A stretch of DNA of 21,040 nt from a bacterium (GTDB lineage Bacteria > Pseudomonadota > Alphaproteobacteria > Rhizobiales > Xanthobacteraceae): contig JAQSDT010000682.1 in assembly GCA_029946075.1 (NCBI GenBank), positions 1 to 21,040 on the forward strand, read 5' to 3'. The position numbers and the translations under genes are program-made. Each line of letters opens with the position of its first letter. Position 1 is the stretch's first letter. The notes under the pieces were generated by a model that was not told where the DNA came from, searched no databases, and saw only the letters and a program-made list of their open reading frames with translations. Of the stretch, positions 13,826 through 20,454 are shown piece by piece.

Positions 13826-14219
13826 GTTTCTTGGCTCCCTTGAGGGCGTTTGGTGATTTTGCGTCAGTGCGGGTGGTTCGACGCCCTAGATAGCAGCAAA
13901 ATGCGAGACGGGGCAGGGGCTGGCGTGCAGCAAAACGATCCAAAACTATCGCGGAAAACGCGAAGTCGGTGCGAGCCTTTGGGTTGACTGGGCCTTCTGT
14001 CCCGTCCGCGCCGCAACCGGCGTTCGCGGCAGATCCGCAAACTCGCTCGAATGATGATCGCACCCCTCGGGGGTGGTGATGTAGATGTCGTGACAGCCGG
14101 TGCGCGCCATCTCGCGCTTTGTTAAGCGCGCCGACGAAGCCGTCCTGAAACACGGCTGAAGCCATATTGCGTGAACCCGCCGATCTCTCGCTGTGTCTAA
14201 CGGGTACAGGAGATTGACA
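13826..14219. other. Intergenic stretch, no secure gene
   Basis: This 390-base interval lies between the glyoxalase I start (minus) and the 32-residue gene (plus) and should hold both promoters. The only coding hint is the weak 54-codon frame on the minus strand at 13946-14110. I see no strong hairpin terminator and no RNA gene. Confidence 0.5.
13946..14110 (-). CDS. Possible 54-residue protein (weak)
   Basis: A frame from ATG 14110 starts MARTGCHDIYITTPEGCDHH and goes on as a hydrophilic chain. The first 30 codons have the strong G/C third-position bias of real genes here, but the last 25 look random and no good ribosome binding site precedes the ATG. It could be a degraded or spurious gene. 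Nothing in it suggests a function. Confidence 0.28.
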   Translation of the reverse strand: MARTGCHDIYITTPEGCDHHSSEFADLPRTPVAARTGQKAQSTQRLAPTSRFPR

Positions 14220-14318
14220 ATGCGCAAGATGATCCAGGTTGGTTCCAAGGAAGAAATCGAATTGCTGCTGGCGTTGTTCGGCTCACAGCCGCAGCCGGCC
14301 AAAAAGAAGTCGCGGTAA
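14220..14318 (+). CDS. 32-residue charged microprotein
   Basis: AGGAG lies 7 bases before the ATG, an ideal arrangement. The product starts MRKMIQVGSKEEIELLLALF, a probable short amphipathic helix, and ends in a basic tail (AKKKSR). The tail and size suggest a nucleic-acid- or membrane-associated peptide, but this is a guess. The next candidate frame starts 6 bases after its stop, so the two may be a coupled pair. I do not recognise it. Confidence 0.55.
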   Translation: MRKMIQVGSKEEIELLLALFGSQPQPAKKKSR

Positions 14319-14324
14319 CGCGTA

Positions 14325-14432
14325 GTGGTCGCCAAAGCCCTCGGGCCGGAAAGCGCCTGCGAACTGGTGGTGTCTGTCGTTGGCCTTGCCTTCATCGTGA
14401 TTGGATTCACGATGTTTTGGCAGGCTGTCTGA
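14325..14432 (+). CDS. 35-residue membrane microprotein (candidate)
   Basis: A GTG six bases after the preceding stop opens a 35-codon frame: a short polar start, then one hydrophobic helix (residues about 13-32, ELVVSVVGLAFIVIGFTMFW). No own Shine-Dalgarno sequence is visible; translation would rely on reinitiation after the 32-residue gene. The clear single-span pattern supports it, the GTG start weakens it. Confidence 0.4.
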   Translation: MVAKALGPESACELVVSVVGLAFIVIGFTMFWQAV

Positions 14433-14495
14433 GCGATTCCGGCACCCGGATTGCCAATTCTTTCGCGTCTTCCCCCGCGTCTCGCCTATGGCTGC

Positions 14496-14852
14496 ATGTC
14501 CCTGATCAAATATCTGTCCGCGCTGCTTCTCATGTTCAGTGCCGCCTGCGCCGCCGACCGACTCCCCGGGGGAATGCTCGGCAAGTGGGCGTCGGATGTT
14601 GCCGCCTGCAGCGAACAATCCAGCGAGCTTGGAATGACGGTCGAGCCGCGGAGCGTGCTGTTCTACGAGCACGGCTACGAGATCAGACGCATCGTCAAGC
14701 TCAAGGACGGCTCGCTGAAGGGCGTCGGCCACAGCGTCGCCGATGATGGCCGCACACCCGGTTCGGTCACGCTGAAGCTGATCGAGCCGGACAAGCTTCA
14801 GGCCGGGGGAGAGACGTATTATCGCTGCAAGGAGCGTGCTGGCGCGCGGTGA
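14496..14852 (+). CDS. Small secreted protein, unknown function
   Basis: The 118-residue protein has a signal peptide (MSLIKYLSALLLMFSAACA, cleavage near residue 19-20). The mature part begins ADRLPGGMLGKWASDVAAC and continues with beta-strand-like segments (VLFYEHGYEIRRIVKLKD, GSVTLKLIEPDKLQ, GETYYRC). The GKWA...C start and three mature cysteines (C38, C42-like context and near the end) suggest a small lipocalin-like or META-like periplasmic beta protein, but I cannot name the family. The ribosome binding site is weak; earlier in-frame openings add only unstructured sequence before the signal peptide. Confidence 0.72.
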   Translation: MSLIKYLSALLLMFSAACAADRLPGGMLGKWASDVAACSEQSSELGMTVEPRSVLFYEHGYEIRRIVKLKDGSLKGVGHSVADDGRTPGSVTLKLIEPDKLQAGGETYYRCKERAGAR

Positions 14853-14905
14853 GCGATTGAGATAGATCGACGGGACCTGAACTGCCTCCGGGAAGTTGCA
14901 TTTCC

Positions 14906-15127
14906 ATGAGTCGATACCAGAACCTCGCCAACGTCCTCCGCGTGGCGCTGCTTCCGATCTTCGCCTTCGCGCTGCTCAACGCGATGCTGTGCTGGTTCAC
15001 CGCCTGGATGTTCTGGGAGCGCTACGAGTTCTCGGCAACCTGTCTCGGATTCGGCTGCGGCGGTATCCTCATTGCGCTTTGCTCGTATCTGTATGTCCTG
15101 ACCAACGAACTCCGCAAGCCAGTGTAG
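14906..15127 (+). CDS. Small two-span membrane protein
   Basis: The 73-residue product has a basic start (MSRYQNLANVLR), a first helix at about 13-36 (ALLPIFAFALLNAMLCWFTAWMF), a short polar loop with Arg/Glu, and a second helix at about 44-64 (CLGFGCGGILIALCSYLYVL), ending in a basic tail. GGGAA lies 11 bases upstream. It follows the secreted protein gene by about 50 bases on the same strand. No family recognised. Confidence 0.68.
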   Translation: MSRYQNLANVLRVALLPIFAFALLNAMLCWFTAWMFWERYEFSATCLGFGCGGILIALCSYLYVLTNELRKPV

Positions 15128-15267
15128 TCCGCAAGCCCGGCACGATGCGTCGGCGTCGGTTGTCGCGCCGCGGCGGATGCATTATGCAGAATCCTGCGTG
15201 CCTCGACACAAGAAGCGACGCCCATCGGGGGCGGGCGGTTGGCCGGCGCGCGGGCGGGGGCAGTGCA

Positions 15268-15564
15268 ATGATTTTGGTGACCGGCAGCATTCTGGCGCGC
15301 GAGGACAGTTTCGACGAGGTGCGGCGCTCCTGCCTCGAACATGTCGAGCGCTCCCGCACCGAACCCGGCTGCATCTCACACGACGTGCATGTCGACTGCC
15401 AGAACCCGCTGCGACTGTTCTTTTTCGAGCAATGGAGCGACGAGGCCGCGCTGCGGACGCATTTCGCCGTCGAGGGCTCGAAGGCGTTCGTCAGATCCCT
15501 CAAGGGGCGGATCGTCGAGACGTCGGGTACGAAGATCTACCGGGCGGAATCGATCCCGAGATAG
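15268..15564 (+). CDS. ABM-domain monooxygenase (YgiN-like)
   Basis: The 98-residue protein matches the antibiotic biosynthesis monooxygenase (ABM) fold: strand MILVTGSILA, helix DEVRRSCLEHVERSRTEPGC, strand SHDVHVDCQNPLRLFFFEQW and helix SDEAALRTHFAVEGSKAFV. The sequence EPGC...FFFEQW...DEAALRTHF is diagnostic of the YgiN-like group of dimeric, cofactor-free oxygenases acting on quinols or polyketides. The actual substrate is unknown. The ATG at 15268 follows a purine-rich GGGGGCAG; longer upstream readings from 14896 cross another gene and are not supported. It has no obvious partner gene and appears monocistronic. Confidence 0.88.
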   Translation: MILVTGSILAREDSFDEVRRSCLEHVERSRTEPGCISHDVHVDCQNPLRLFFFEQWSDEAALRTHFAVEGSKAFVRSLKGRIVETSGTKIYRAESIPR

Positions 15565-15591
15565 GCGCGCGTTGTATCGTCTACGGGCTCG

Positions 15592-15786
15592 TCAGACCTT
15601 GACGTCGACGTGGGGCGCGTCTTCGGCCGGTGCACTCTCCAGCGCCGCTTCCACGGCGGCGGCCTTGGCGTGCCAGACGGCCTGAAGATCCTGGTTGATC
15701 GTATTCGGCGGCGCCTTGGCCGTCTGGTCGACTACGAGCTGAATTCTTGCCTGCGTCACTTCAACCGGTATTGGGTAAATGACCAT
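15592..15786 (-). CDS. Small hypothetical protein
   Basis: AGGAGG lies about 8 bases before ATG 15786, giving 64 residues: a hydrophobic strand-like start (MVIYPIPVEVTQARIQLVV), a polar middle with a helix (INQDLQAVWHAKAAAVEAAL), and an acidic tail ending DVKV. No signal peptide or membrane helix. It faces the ABM gene convergently with 27 bases between stops. An imperfect palindrome (TTTAC and GTAAA arms, 15825-15839) lies about 40 bases upstream and may mark its promoter. Function unknown. Confidence 0.7.
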   Translation of the reverse strand: MVIYPIPVEVTQARIQLVVDQTAKAPPNTINQDLQAVWHAKAAAVEAALESAPAEDAPHVDVKV

Positions 15787-15925
15787 GGGAATGACCCTCC
15801 TGATCAAAGCGTCTCAGGCGGTCATTTACGTTTTGTAAACAGGTTGGGTTAACGGCGGTGGACATCGCCATAAAGGAGTCAACGGCAGGTTAACGTCTCG
15901 CGTCGTTACGGACGCAGCGTCGAAA

Positions 15926-16075
15926 TCAGTGCGTCGTCTGCTCCAGCCGCTCGGCATAGAGGCGGAGTTCCTCGGCCATCTCGATGAGCTTCTGGGAGGC
16001 TTCGGGATCCTTCACGGCCTGCGCAAGGCGGCGGGCGCGGTTGGATTGATCGCGGTAATGATCGGCCTGGGTCAT
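15926..16075 (-). CDS. 49-residue helical protein
   Basis: The product runs MTQADHYRDQSNRARRLAQA and then on through two Ala/Leu/Glu-rich amphipathic helices (about 13-22 and 26-46, QKLIEMAEELRLYAERLEQ). This layout, H-Y-R...R-L-A...D-P...L...A-E...A-E-x-L-E, is shared by a group of short rhizobial proteins of unknown role. AAGG lies about 8 bases upstream of the ATG. Likely a coiled-coil dimer; nothing more can be read. Confidence 0.72.
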   Translation of the reverse strand: MTQADHYRDQSNRARRLAQAVKDPEASQKLIEMAEELRLYAERLEQTTH

Positions 16076-16613
16076 GACAGCACCTTCAGCACCTTTTTAG
16101 ATAAGTACGTCCGATGCCGAAAAGGTTCGACGGGCGTGGCGGGCAAAATCGTGCCGAGGCGGGGCCGGCCGAAAAAGGTGAGAAAAGGTTGGGCGGTAAC
16201 AATATCTTAAGGGGACGACCGAGGCGGAAAACGCGCCCCCTGTTCGTTCCAGGAGAACAAAGGGAGTCTCTTCCCGCAACGTCGGGACATCCTCTCGGGA
16301 CTTCAGGCTTCACGTCAGAATCGGTGGCCAACTGGCATCGCGTGCGGGCCAAATTCGGACCGGCGGCACAGGCTGTGAACACCGGGGATCGCTGCGCAGC
16401 AAGTCGAAGCCGCAGCATACGAAATCGCACCGGTCGCGCTTGTGGATTTGCTGCGGATAATCCGGTGTCCTGCGAGGGCCGCCAGCGTCGCAACGCGCGT
16501 TACGTCAACGCTTCCTTTCGCAAGCCCGGATAACCCTATTCAGTTACGTTAAAACCCAAATCGCGTTGTACGCGCCTGCGGTTGCGCTAGGGATGACTGT
16601 CAGGAAAACAGCC
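16076..16613. other. Gene-free stretch
   Basis: About 540 bases with no convincing gene. Open frames of 130-140 codons exist on both strands, but both are rich in Arg/Ser/Pro, lack ribosome binding sites and look like GC-rich noise. The first 130 bases contain two diverged copies of a purine-rich motif (GCCGAAAAGGTT at about 16117 and GAAAAGGTTGGGCGG at about 16181). No tRNA, hairpin terminator or IS end is seen. Confidence 0.5.
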
Positions 16614-16799
16614 ATGGTCCCTTCGTTTCACAACGCGGACAAGCCGACCCACCGTCGGGTGATGGTTGTGGGATTGCTGTTTTGCGTGGCCTTCGTCGTG
16701 ATCAGCTTCTCGCTGCGGCCGCAGGCCGAGAGCGGCCACGTGCTGGTCAAGGCCGACCGGCTGGTGCGCACGGCGGGGCAGCCCTACAAGGCCAACTAG
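16614..16799 (+). CDS. Small single-span membrane protein
   Basis: From ATG 16614 the product has 61 residues: a polar, basic start (HNADKPTHRR), one transmembrane helix at about 17-32 (VMVVGLLFCVAFVVISF), and a hydrophilic tail (RPQAESGHVLVKADRLVRT) probably outside. AGGA lies 8 bases upstream; an ATG seven codons earlier (16593) is possible but has no spaced ribosome binding site. It converges on the coiled-coil gene with 14 bases between stops. No family recognised. Confidence 0.68.
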   Translation: MVPSFHNADKPTHRRVMVVGLLFCVAFVVISFSLRPQAESGHVLVKADRLVRTAGQPYKAN

Positions 16800-16813
16800 C
16801 GCGTAAGCTCTCC

Positions 16814-16981
16814 TCAGTTCCAGAACGAGGGCCGGGCGAATCCGCTCCAGGCCTTGCCGAGCGTGGAGGCGTAATATTCCTCGCGTTCGCGCTCGAACTT
16901 CTGCTGGGTTTCCTTGAAGCTCGCCACGCGCGCTGCGATTTCAGCCCGCTCGCGTGAGAGCCGTTCTTCCTGTTCCGTCAT
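16814..16981 (-). CDS. Small coiled-coil protein
   Basis: The 55-residue product is one long charged helix (residues 2-38; EEERLSRERAE-type heptads: TEQEERLSRERAEIAARVAS, then FKETQQKFEREREEYY) followed by a short aromatic tail (GFARPSFWN). It has no signal or membrane segment. Ribosome binding is only a G-rich GGGATGGGCG. Longer in-frame readings upstream to 17377 overlap the H-NS-like gene on the other strand and are not credible. Function unknown. Confidence 0.62.
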   Translation of the reverse strand: MTEQEERLSRERAEIAARVASFKETQQKFEREREEYYASTLGKAWSGFARPSFWN

Positions 16982-17156
16982 CGCCCATCCCGTTCGTGTT
17001 GATTCTGTCCCGACATCATTGGCTGATGCGAATGGGGCGCGAATTGGGAAGCGGCGTTGCAGGATTGTGGTGGCGCGCGATCGCGGTGGATAAAGCGTGC
17101 CGCATTCTTGTCGCTGCTGCGCGTTCCCGTTAGCCAAAGACAAACGGGAGGTTCCA

Positions 17157-17387
17157 ATGGCAAAGATCGATCTGGACGCGCTGAGCATCGAAGAACTCGC
17201 CGCCTTGCGTGAGCAGGCCACCGACAAATTGTTCGAGAAGGTCGCGGCACGCCGCGCCGAGCTCGAGGCGGAGCTGGAGAAGCTCGCGCAATACGGCAAG
17301 CCCGCCAGGAAGGCCGAAACCGTGCCGGCAGCGCCGAAGGCCAAGAAGACCGAAGAGGTCAGGGAACCGGTGGCCAAGGCCGCCTAG
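17157..17387 (+). CDS. H-NS N-terminus-like small protein
   Basis: The 76-residue product has GGGAGG 5-6 bases before the ATG. Residues 5-46 form two helices (LDALSIEELAALREQATDKL and FEKVAARRAELEAELEKLAQY) that closely resemble the dimerisation region of alphaproteobacterial H-NS/HvrA-type proteins, where the phrase S-x-x-E-L-x-x-L-R...K-V-A-A-R...E-L-E...L is common. The rest is a Lys/Ala/Pro-rich tail. The C-terminal DNA-binding core (Y-R-x-P...W-x-G-R-G-x-x-P) is absent. It may therefore bind DNA loosely by its basic tail or modulate a full-length H-NS by heterodimerising. The resemblance covers only a coiled-coil region, so the family call is tentative. Confidence 0.72.
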   Translation: MAKIDLDALSIEELAALREQATDKLFEKVAARRAELEAELEKLAQYGKPARKAETVPAAPKAKKTEEVREPVAKAA

Positions 17388-17493
17388 CGAAGCAGCGTCG
17401 TCCGGCTGCGCAATGCACGCGATCGGGCGCATCGCGCTGGCAATCCAGTTTGCCATGCTATAGTCGCGCCGGCCAACCATCCGGATATCAGCG

Positions 17494-18252
17494 GTGATCG
17501 CCAGGGATTTGCGCAGCGGCGTCGAAGCGCTCGGCGACATGATCGCCGAGGCGCAGTCCATCGTTCCCTTCACGGGCGCCGGCATCTCGACCGAAACCGG
17601 CATTCCAGACTTCCGCTCGCCGGGCGGCTTGTGGACACGTAACCGTCCGATCCCGTTCGACGAATTCGTCTCCAGCCAGGAGGCGAGGGACGAGGCGTGG
17701 CGCCGACGCTTTGCGATGGAGCCTGTATTTGCGGCAGCGAAACCCGGCCGCGGCCACCGCGCGCTCGCCTCGCTCTACAAGGCCGGAAAAATCCCGGCGA
17801 TCATCACCCAGAACATCGACAATCTGCATCAGATGTCCGGCTTCAAGGCCGAAGACGTCATCGAACTGCACGGCAACACCACCTATGCCCGCTGTGTCGG
17901 CTGTGGTCAGGCCTATGATCTTCCTTGGGTAAAGGCGCGCTTCGACGAGAACGGCGCACCGGATTGCAGGGTGTGCAGCGAACCGGTGAAGACCGCGACG
18001 ATCTCGTTCGGGCAAGCCATGCCGGAAGGCGAGATGCGCCGCGCAACGGAACTCGCCCAGCATTGCGACCTGATGCTGGCGATCGGATCCTCGCTGGTGG
18101 TCTGGCCCGCCGCAGGTTTTCCGCTGATGGCGAAGAATTGCGGTGCGAAGCTCGTGATTATCAATAACGAGCCGACCGAGCAGGACGATGTCGCCGATCT
18201 CGTGATCCGTTTCGACATCGGCGAGACGCTTGGACCGTTTGTAGGCAATTGA
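17494..18252 (+). CDS. NAD-dependent protein deacylase, sirtuin (Sir2/CobB type)
   Basis: The 252-residue enzyme removes acyl groups from protein lysines, using NAD+ and yielding nicotinamide and O-acyl-ADP-ribose. Rossmann-type NAD motifs are complete: GAGIST at 28-33, GIPDFRSPGGLW at 36-47, TQNIDNLH at 105-112 and GSSL at 198-201. The catalytic base is H126 (ELHG), and the zinc knuckle is C134-x2-C137 and C158-x2-C161. The Ala-x2-Tyr-x-Arg motif that marks SIRT5-like desuccinylases is not evident in the expected place, so a deacetylase role is more likely. A GTG start is chosen for its length and the N-terminal helix LRSGVEALGDMI; ATG 17539 would begin too near the NAD motif. It stands alone 106 bases after the H-NS-like gene. 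Confidence 0.93.
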   Translation: MIARDLRSGVEALGDMIAEAQSIVPFTGAGISTETGIPDFRSPGGLWTRNRPIPFDEFVSSQEARDEAWRRRFAMEPVFAAAKPGRGHRALASLYKAGKIPAIITQNIDNLHQMSGFKAEDVIELHGNTTYARCVGCGQAYDLPWVKARFDENGAPDCRVCSEPVKTATISFGQAMPEGEMRRATELAQHCDLMLAIGSSLVVWPAAGFPLMAKNCGAKLVIINNEPTEQDDVADLVIRFDIGETLGPFVGN

Positions 18253-18453
18253 TCTGCAATTGATTCGCAGCCGCGCAAGCCTGTTCATAGGTGCGGGCAG
18301 TTTGGTTTTTTAGCTATGCGCCGCAATCGGGAGTGTTATCTTTTGATTCGAGAGATTCGCGCGGCGTTGTCATGAGTGGTCATTGATGAGCGCGTGTTCC
18401 GGTCCCGTCACGGCGATGGCGGGCCGCTTTTTGAATGTGTGAGGTCCGGGGTC

Positions 18454-19119
18454 ATGGGGTCGGACGGATTTGAGTCCAAGAAGCTCGGGGGGCCGCCGTC
18501 AGGCGGGACAGGGCAGAACAGGCTTGGACCGAGTGACTACGCGGGAAGCGCAGAGCGCGATCCGGCGTTGGACGCTCTGTCAGGGCTCGGCGATAGCGCC
18601 GCCAACCTCGTCGAAATCTCCGGCGTCATCAAATGGTTCGATGCGTCGAAGGGCTACGGCTTCATTGTTCCGGACAATGGCTGGCCCGACGTTCTCCTGC
18701 ACGTCACCGTGCTTAGGCGCGATGGCTACCAGACCGCCTATGAAGGCGCGCGGCTGGTGGTCGAATGCGTTCAGCGGGCCAAGGGCTACCAGGCGTTCCG
18801 GATCGTCTCGATGGACGAGTCCACCGCCATCCATCCGGCGCAGATGTTGCCGCCCCGCACCCATGTCAGCGTCACGCCGACCAGCGGGCTGGAGCGGGCG
18901 CAGGTCAAATGGTTCAACCGGCTTCGCGGCTTCGGCTTCCTGAGCTGCGGCGAGGGGACGCCTGACATCTTCGTGCACATGGAAACGCTGCGCCGCTTCG
19001 GGATGACCGAACTGCGTCCGGGTCAATATGTACTCGTCCGCTTCGGGCCCGGCTCCAAGGGCATGATGGCTGCCGAGATCCATCCCGAGACCGGGCCGTC
19101 GGCACTGTCCTCCCACTAA
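18454..19119 (+). CDS. Protein with two cold-shock domains
   Basis: The 221-residue protein has a disordered Gly/Ser-rich N-terminal 50 residues, then two cold-shock (OB-fold) domains at about 54-119 and 148-211. RNA/DNA-binding motifs are seen in both: RNP1 KGYGFIV (66-72) and RNP2-like VLLHV (80-84), then RGFGFLS (158-164) and IFVHM (172-176), each after the start signature IKWFD or VKWFN. E. coli Csp proteins have one domain of 70 residues; the tandem form is common in Rhizobiales and likely binds single-stranded RNA or DNA as a chaperone. The 200-base gap from the sirtuin stop would allow a long regulated 5' leader, as in csp genes. ATG 18454 is picked from GAGG 9 bases upstream; an earlier in-frame GTG (18376) is possible. 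Confidence 0.92.
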   Translation: MGSDGFESKKLGGPPSGGTGQNRLGPSDYAGSAERDPALDALSGLGDSAANLVEISGVIKWFDASKGYGFIVPDNGWPDVLLHVTVLRRDGYQTAYEGARLVVECVQRAKGYQAFRIVSMDESTAIHPAQMLPPRTHVSVTPTSGLERAQVKWFNRLRGFGFLSCGEGTPDIFVHMETLRRFGMTELRPGQYVLVRFGPGSKGMMAAEIHPETGPSALSSH

Positions 19120-19140
19120 ATTCTTCCCTGACGGAAATGT

Positions 19141-19173
19141 GAGCCCGCCAGCGCATCCCTGCGTGGCGGGCTC
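19141..19173 (+). terminator. Terminator after the cold-shock gene
   Basis: GAGCCCGCCA (19141-19150) pairs perfectly with TGGCGGGCTC (19164-19173); an inner CGCA/TGCG adds four pairs around a TCCC loop. The following TGGTGTTTCT is only modestly T-rich. Position 20 bases after the stop supports termination. Confidence 0.75.
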
Positions 19174-19230
19174 TGGTGTTTCTGGCGATCATTGGGTTAG
19201 GGTCGCGGCAGTTGAGCTGGGGTTTCAGGC

Positions 19231-19737
19231 GTGAGTGCTGTCATGAATTTCGCTTCGATGGTTGCGGGTCTTCGCGGGCGTTCCCGCATGGTGATGCTGA
19301 TCGCCGCGTTCGGCGTGACCGTGAACCTGATTGCCGTCCCCGGCGCGCAGGCGGCGAGCATCCAGCCGCTCGAGATCGCCACCAAGTCGGGCGTGCAGGT
19401 GTTCTCGGTCGAGATGGCCACCACCGAGGAAGAGAAGACCACCGGGCTGATGTACCGGAAAGATCTGCCCGACGGCAAAGGCATGCTGTTCGACTTCTCG
19501 CCTGAGCAGCAGATATCGATGTGGATGAAGAACACCTACATCTCGCTCGACATGATCTTCATCCGCGCCGACGGCCGGATCCTGCGGATCGCGGAAAATA
19601 CCGAGCCGATGTCGACCAGGATCATCTCCTCGGGCGGCCTCGCCAAGGGCGTGCTGGAAGTGATCGCCGGCACGGCGCAGAGGTACGGCATCCAGCCCGG
19701 CGACCGGGTGGCGCACCCGTTGTTCAACAAGCGCTAA
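19231..19737 (+). CDS. Exported DUF192 family protein
   Basis: The 168-residue product has a signal peptide (hydrophobic core MVMLIAAFGVTVNLIAV, cleavage near AQAA at 41-42) and one DUF192 domain, with GLMYR (72-76), MLFDF (85-89), MWMKNTYISLDMIFI (97-111) and VLEVIAGTA (141-149). DUF192 proteins form a compact beta-barrel and are often periplasmic; the molecular role is not established. The frame opens at GTG 19231 and also at ATG 19243; the signal peptide is complete either way, and no ribosome binding site clearly decides. It follows the cold-shock gene after a terminator, so it should have its own promoter. Confidence 0.88.
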   Translation: MSAVMNFASMVAGLRGRSRMVMLIAAFGVTVNLIAVPGAQAASIQPLEIATKSGVQVFSVEMATTEEEKTTGLMYRKDLPDGKGMLFDFSPEQQISMWMKNTYISLDMIFIRADGRILRIAENTEPMSTRIISSGGLAKGVLEVIAGTAQRYGIQPGDRVAHPLFNKR

Positions 19738-19832
19738 TCGGGCTGGCGGCGATTTCGAGCGGAAAAGGCGCCGAACGGTTGCCTTGATGGCGGCGCTGCA
19801 AGCGTGTATCGACGCATTTCCCAGCACAGAAA

Positions 19833-19909
19833 CGGGGTATAGCGCAGCCTGGTAGCGCGGCAGTTTTGGGTACTGCAGGTCGTTGGTTCGAATCCAGCTG
19901 CCCCGACCA
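19833..19909 (+). tRNA. tRNA-Pro (anticodon UGG)
   Basis: A 77-base cloverleaf: acceptor CGGGGTA/TGCCCCG with one G-U pair, D-arm GCGCAGCCTGGTAGCGC, anticodon stem GCAGT/ACTGC around TTTGGGT (anticodon TGG), T-arm with GTTCGAATC, discriminator A and encoded CCA (19907-19909). Intact. Confidence 0.97.
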
Positions 19910-19986
19910 AATGCTTTGCGGACGATCGACCCGCTTGTACGTATGTTCTCGTTATGTTCTTATGACTCATCTCTCGGAGGTGATTC

Positions 19987-20211
19987 ATGGACGTCGACAA
20001 GCAACGCGAAATCATCCGGCTCTGGAACCGCATGCGCCAGGTCGAAGGTCCGGTCGCGGAGGAAGTCCGCATCCAGATTCTCGAATGCTTCGCGAAACAG
20101 GAATCGCTGGAAGTCCGCATGAACGAGCGGCGCGAGGTGCTGCGACGTGTTCCGGTCCGTACCGCTCAACTGCATCGGATCGGCGAGCGCGCCAGCAGCG
20201 CGACGCTGTGA
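19987..20211 (+). CDS. Small helical protein, unknown function
   Basis: GGAGG lies 7 bases before ATG 19987. The 74-residue product is soluble and charged: helices at about 3-19 (VDKQREIIRLWNRMRQV) and 22-52 (VAEEVRIQILECFAKQE, then a basic stretch), ending with a Ser/Ala tail. It begins 77 bases after tRNA-Pro, with AT-rich sequence between that may hold its promoter. I recognise no family; a small regulatory or structural helix-hairpin protein is one possibility. Confidence 0.72.
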   Translation: MDVDKQREIIRLWNRMRQVEGPVAEEVRIQILECFAKQESLEVRMNERREVLRRVPVRTAQLHRIGERASSATL

Positions 20212-20454
20212 CGGCGGCGTAAACGCGGCGAGGTCGATTCGGCGCGCGTCAAGATTGACGGAATCGCCGCGCGGTGCATGCTGCAGGCATGTTGTCGCGT
20301 GTGCGCAGTCATTTCCAAGGTGCGAAGGTCGCCCGCATGAGCAGCGGGACGTATTGCATCATCCGTGATCTCGGGCTGGTTAAGGGCGGCAAGGGAATGC
20401 GGCACCATGAGGTGCTCGTCACCTTGAGCGTCAAGGCATTGTGGCGCTCGATCG

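Noticed and set aside
15825..15839. TTTAC/GTAAA inverted repeat considered as an operator
   Set aside because: Arms are only 5 bases and the associated -10 candidate is poor, so it is mentioned with the gene but not listed as a site.
16114..16533. 139-codon plus-strand frame in the large gap
   Set aside because: No ribosome binding site, Arg/Ser/Pro-rich composition, and a comparable frame on the opposite strand; looks like GC-rich noise.
17488..18288. 266-codon minus-strand frame opposite the sirtuin
   Set aside because: Antisense shadow of an unmistakable Sir2 gene.
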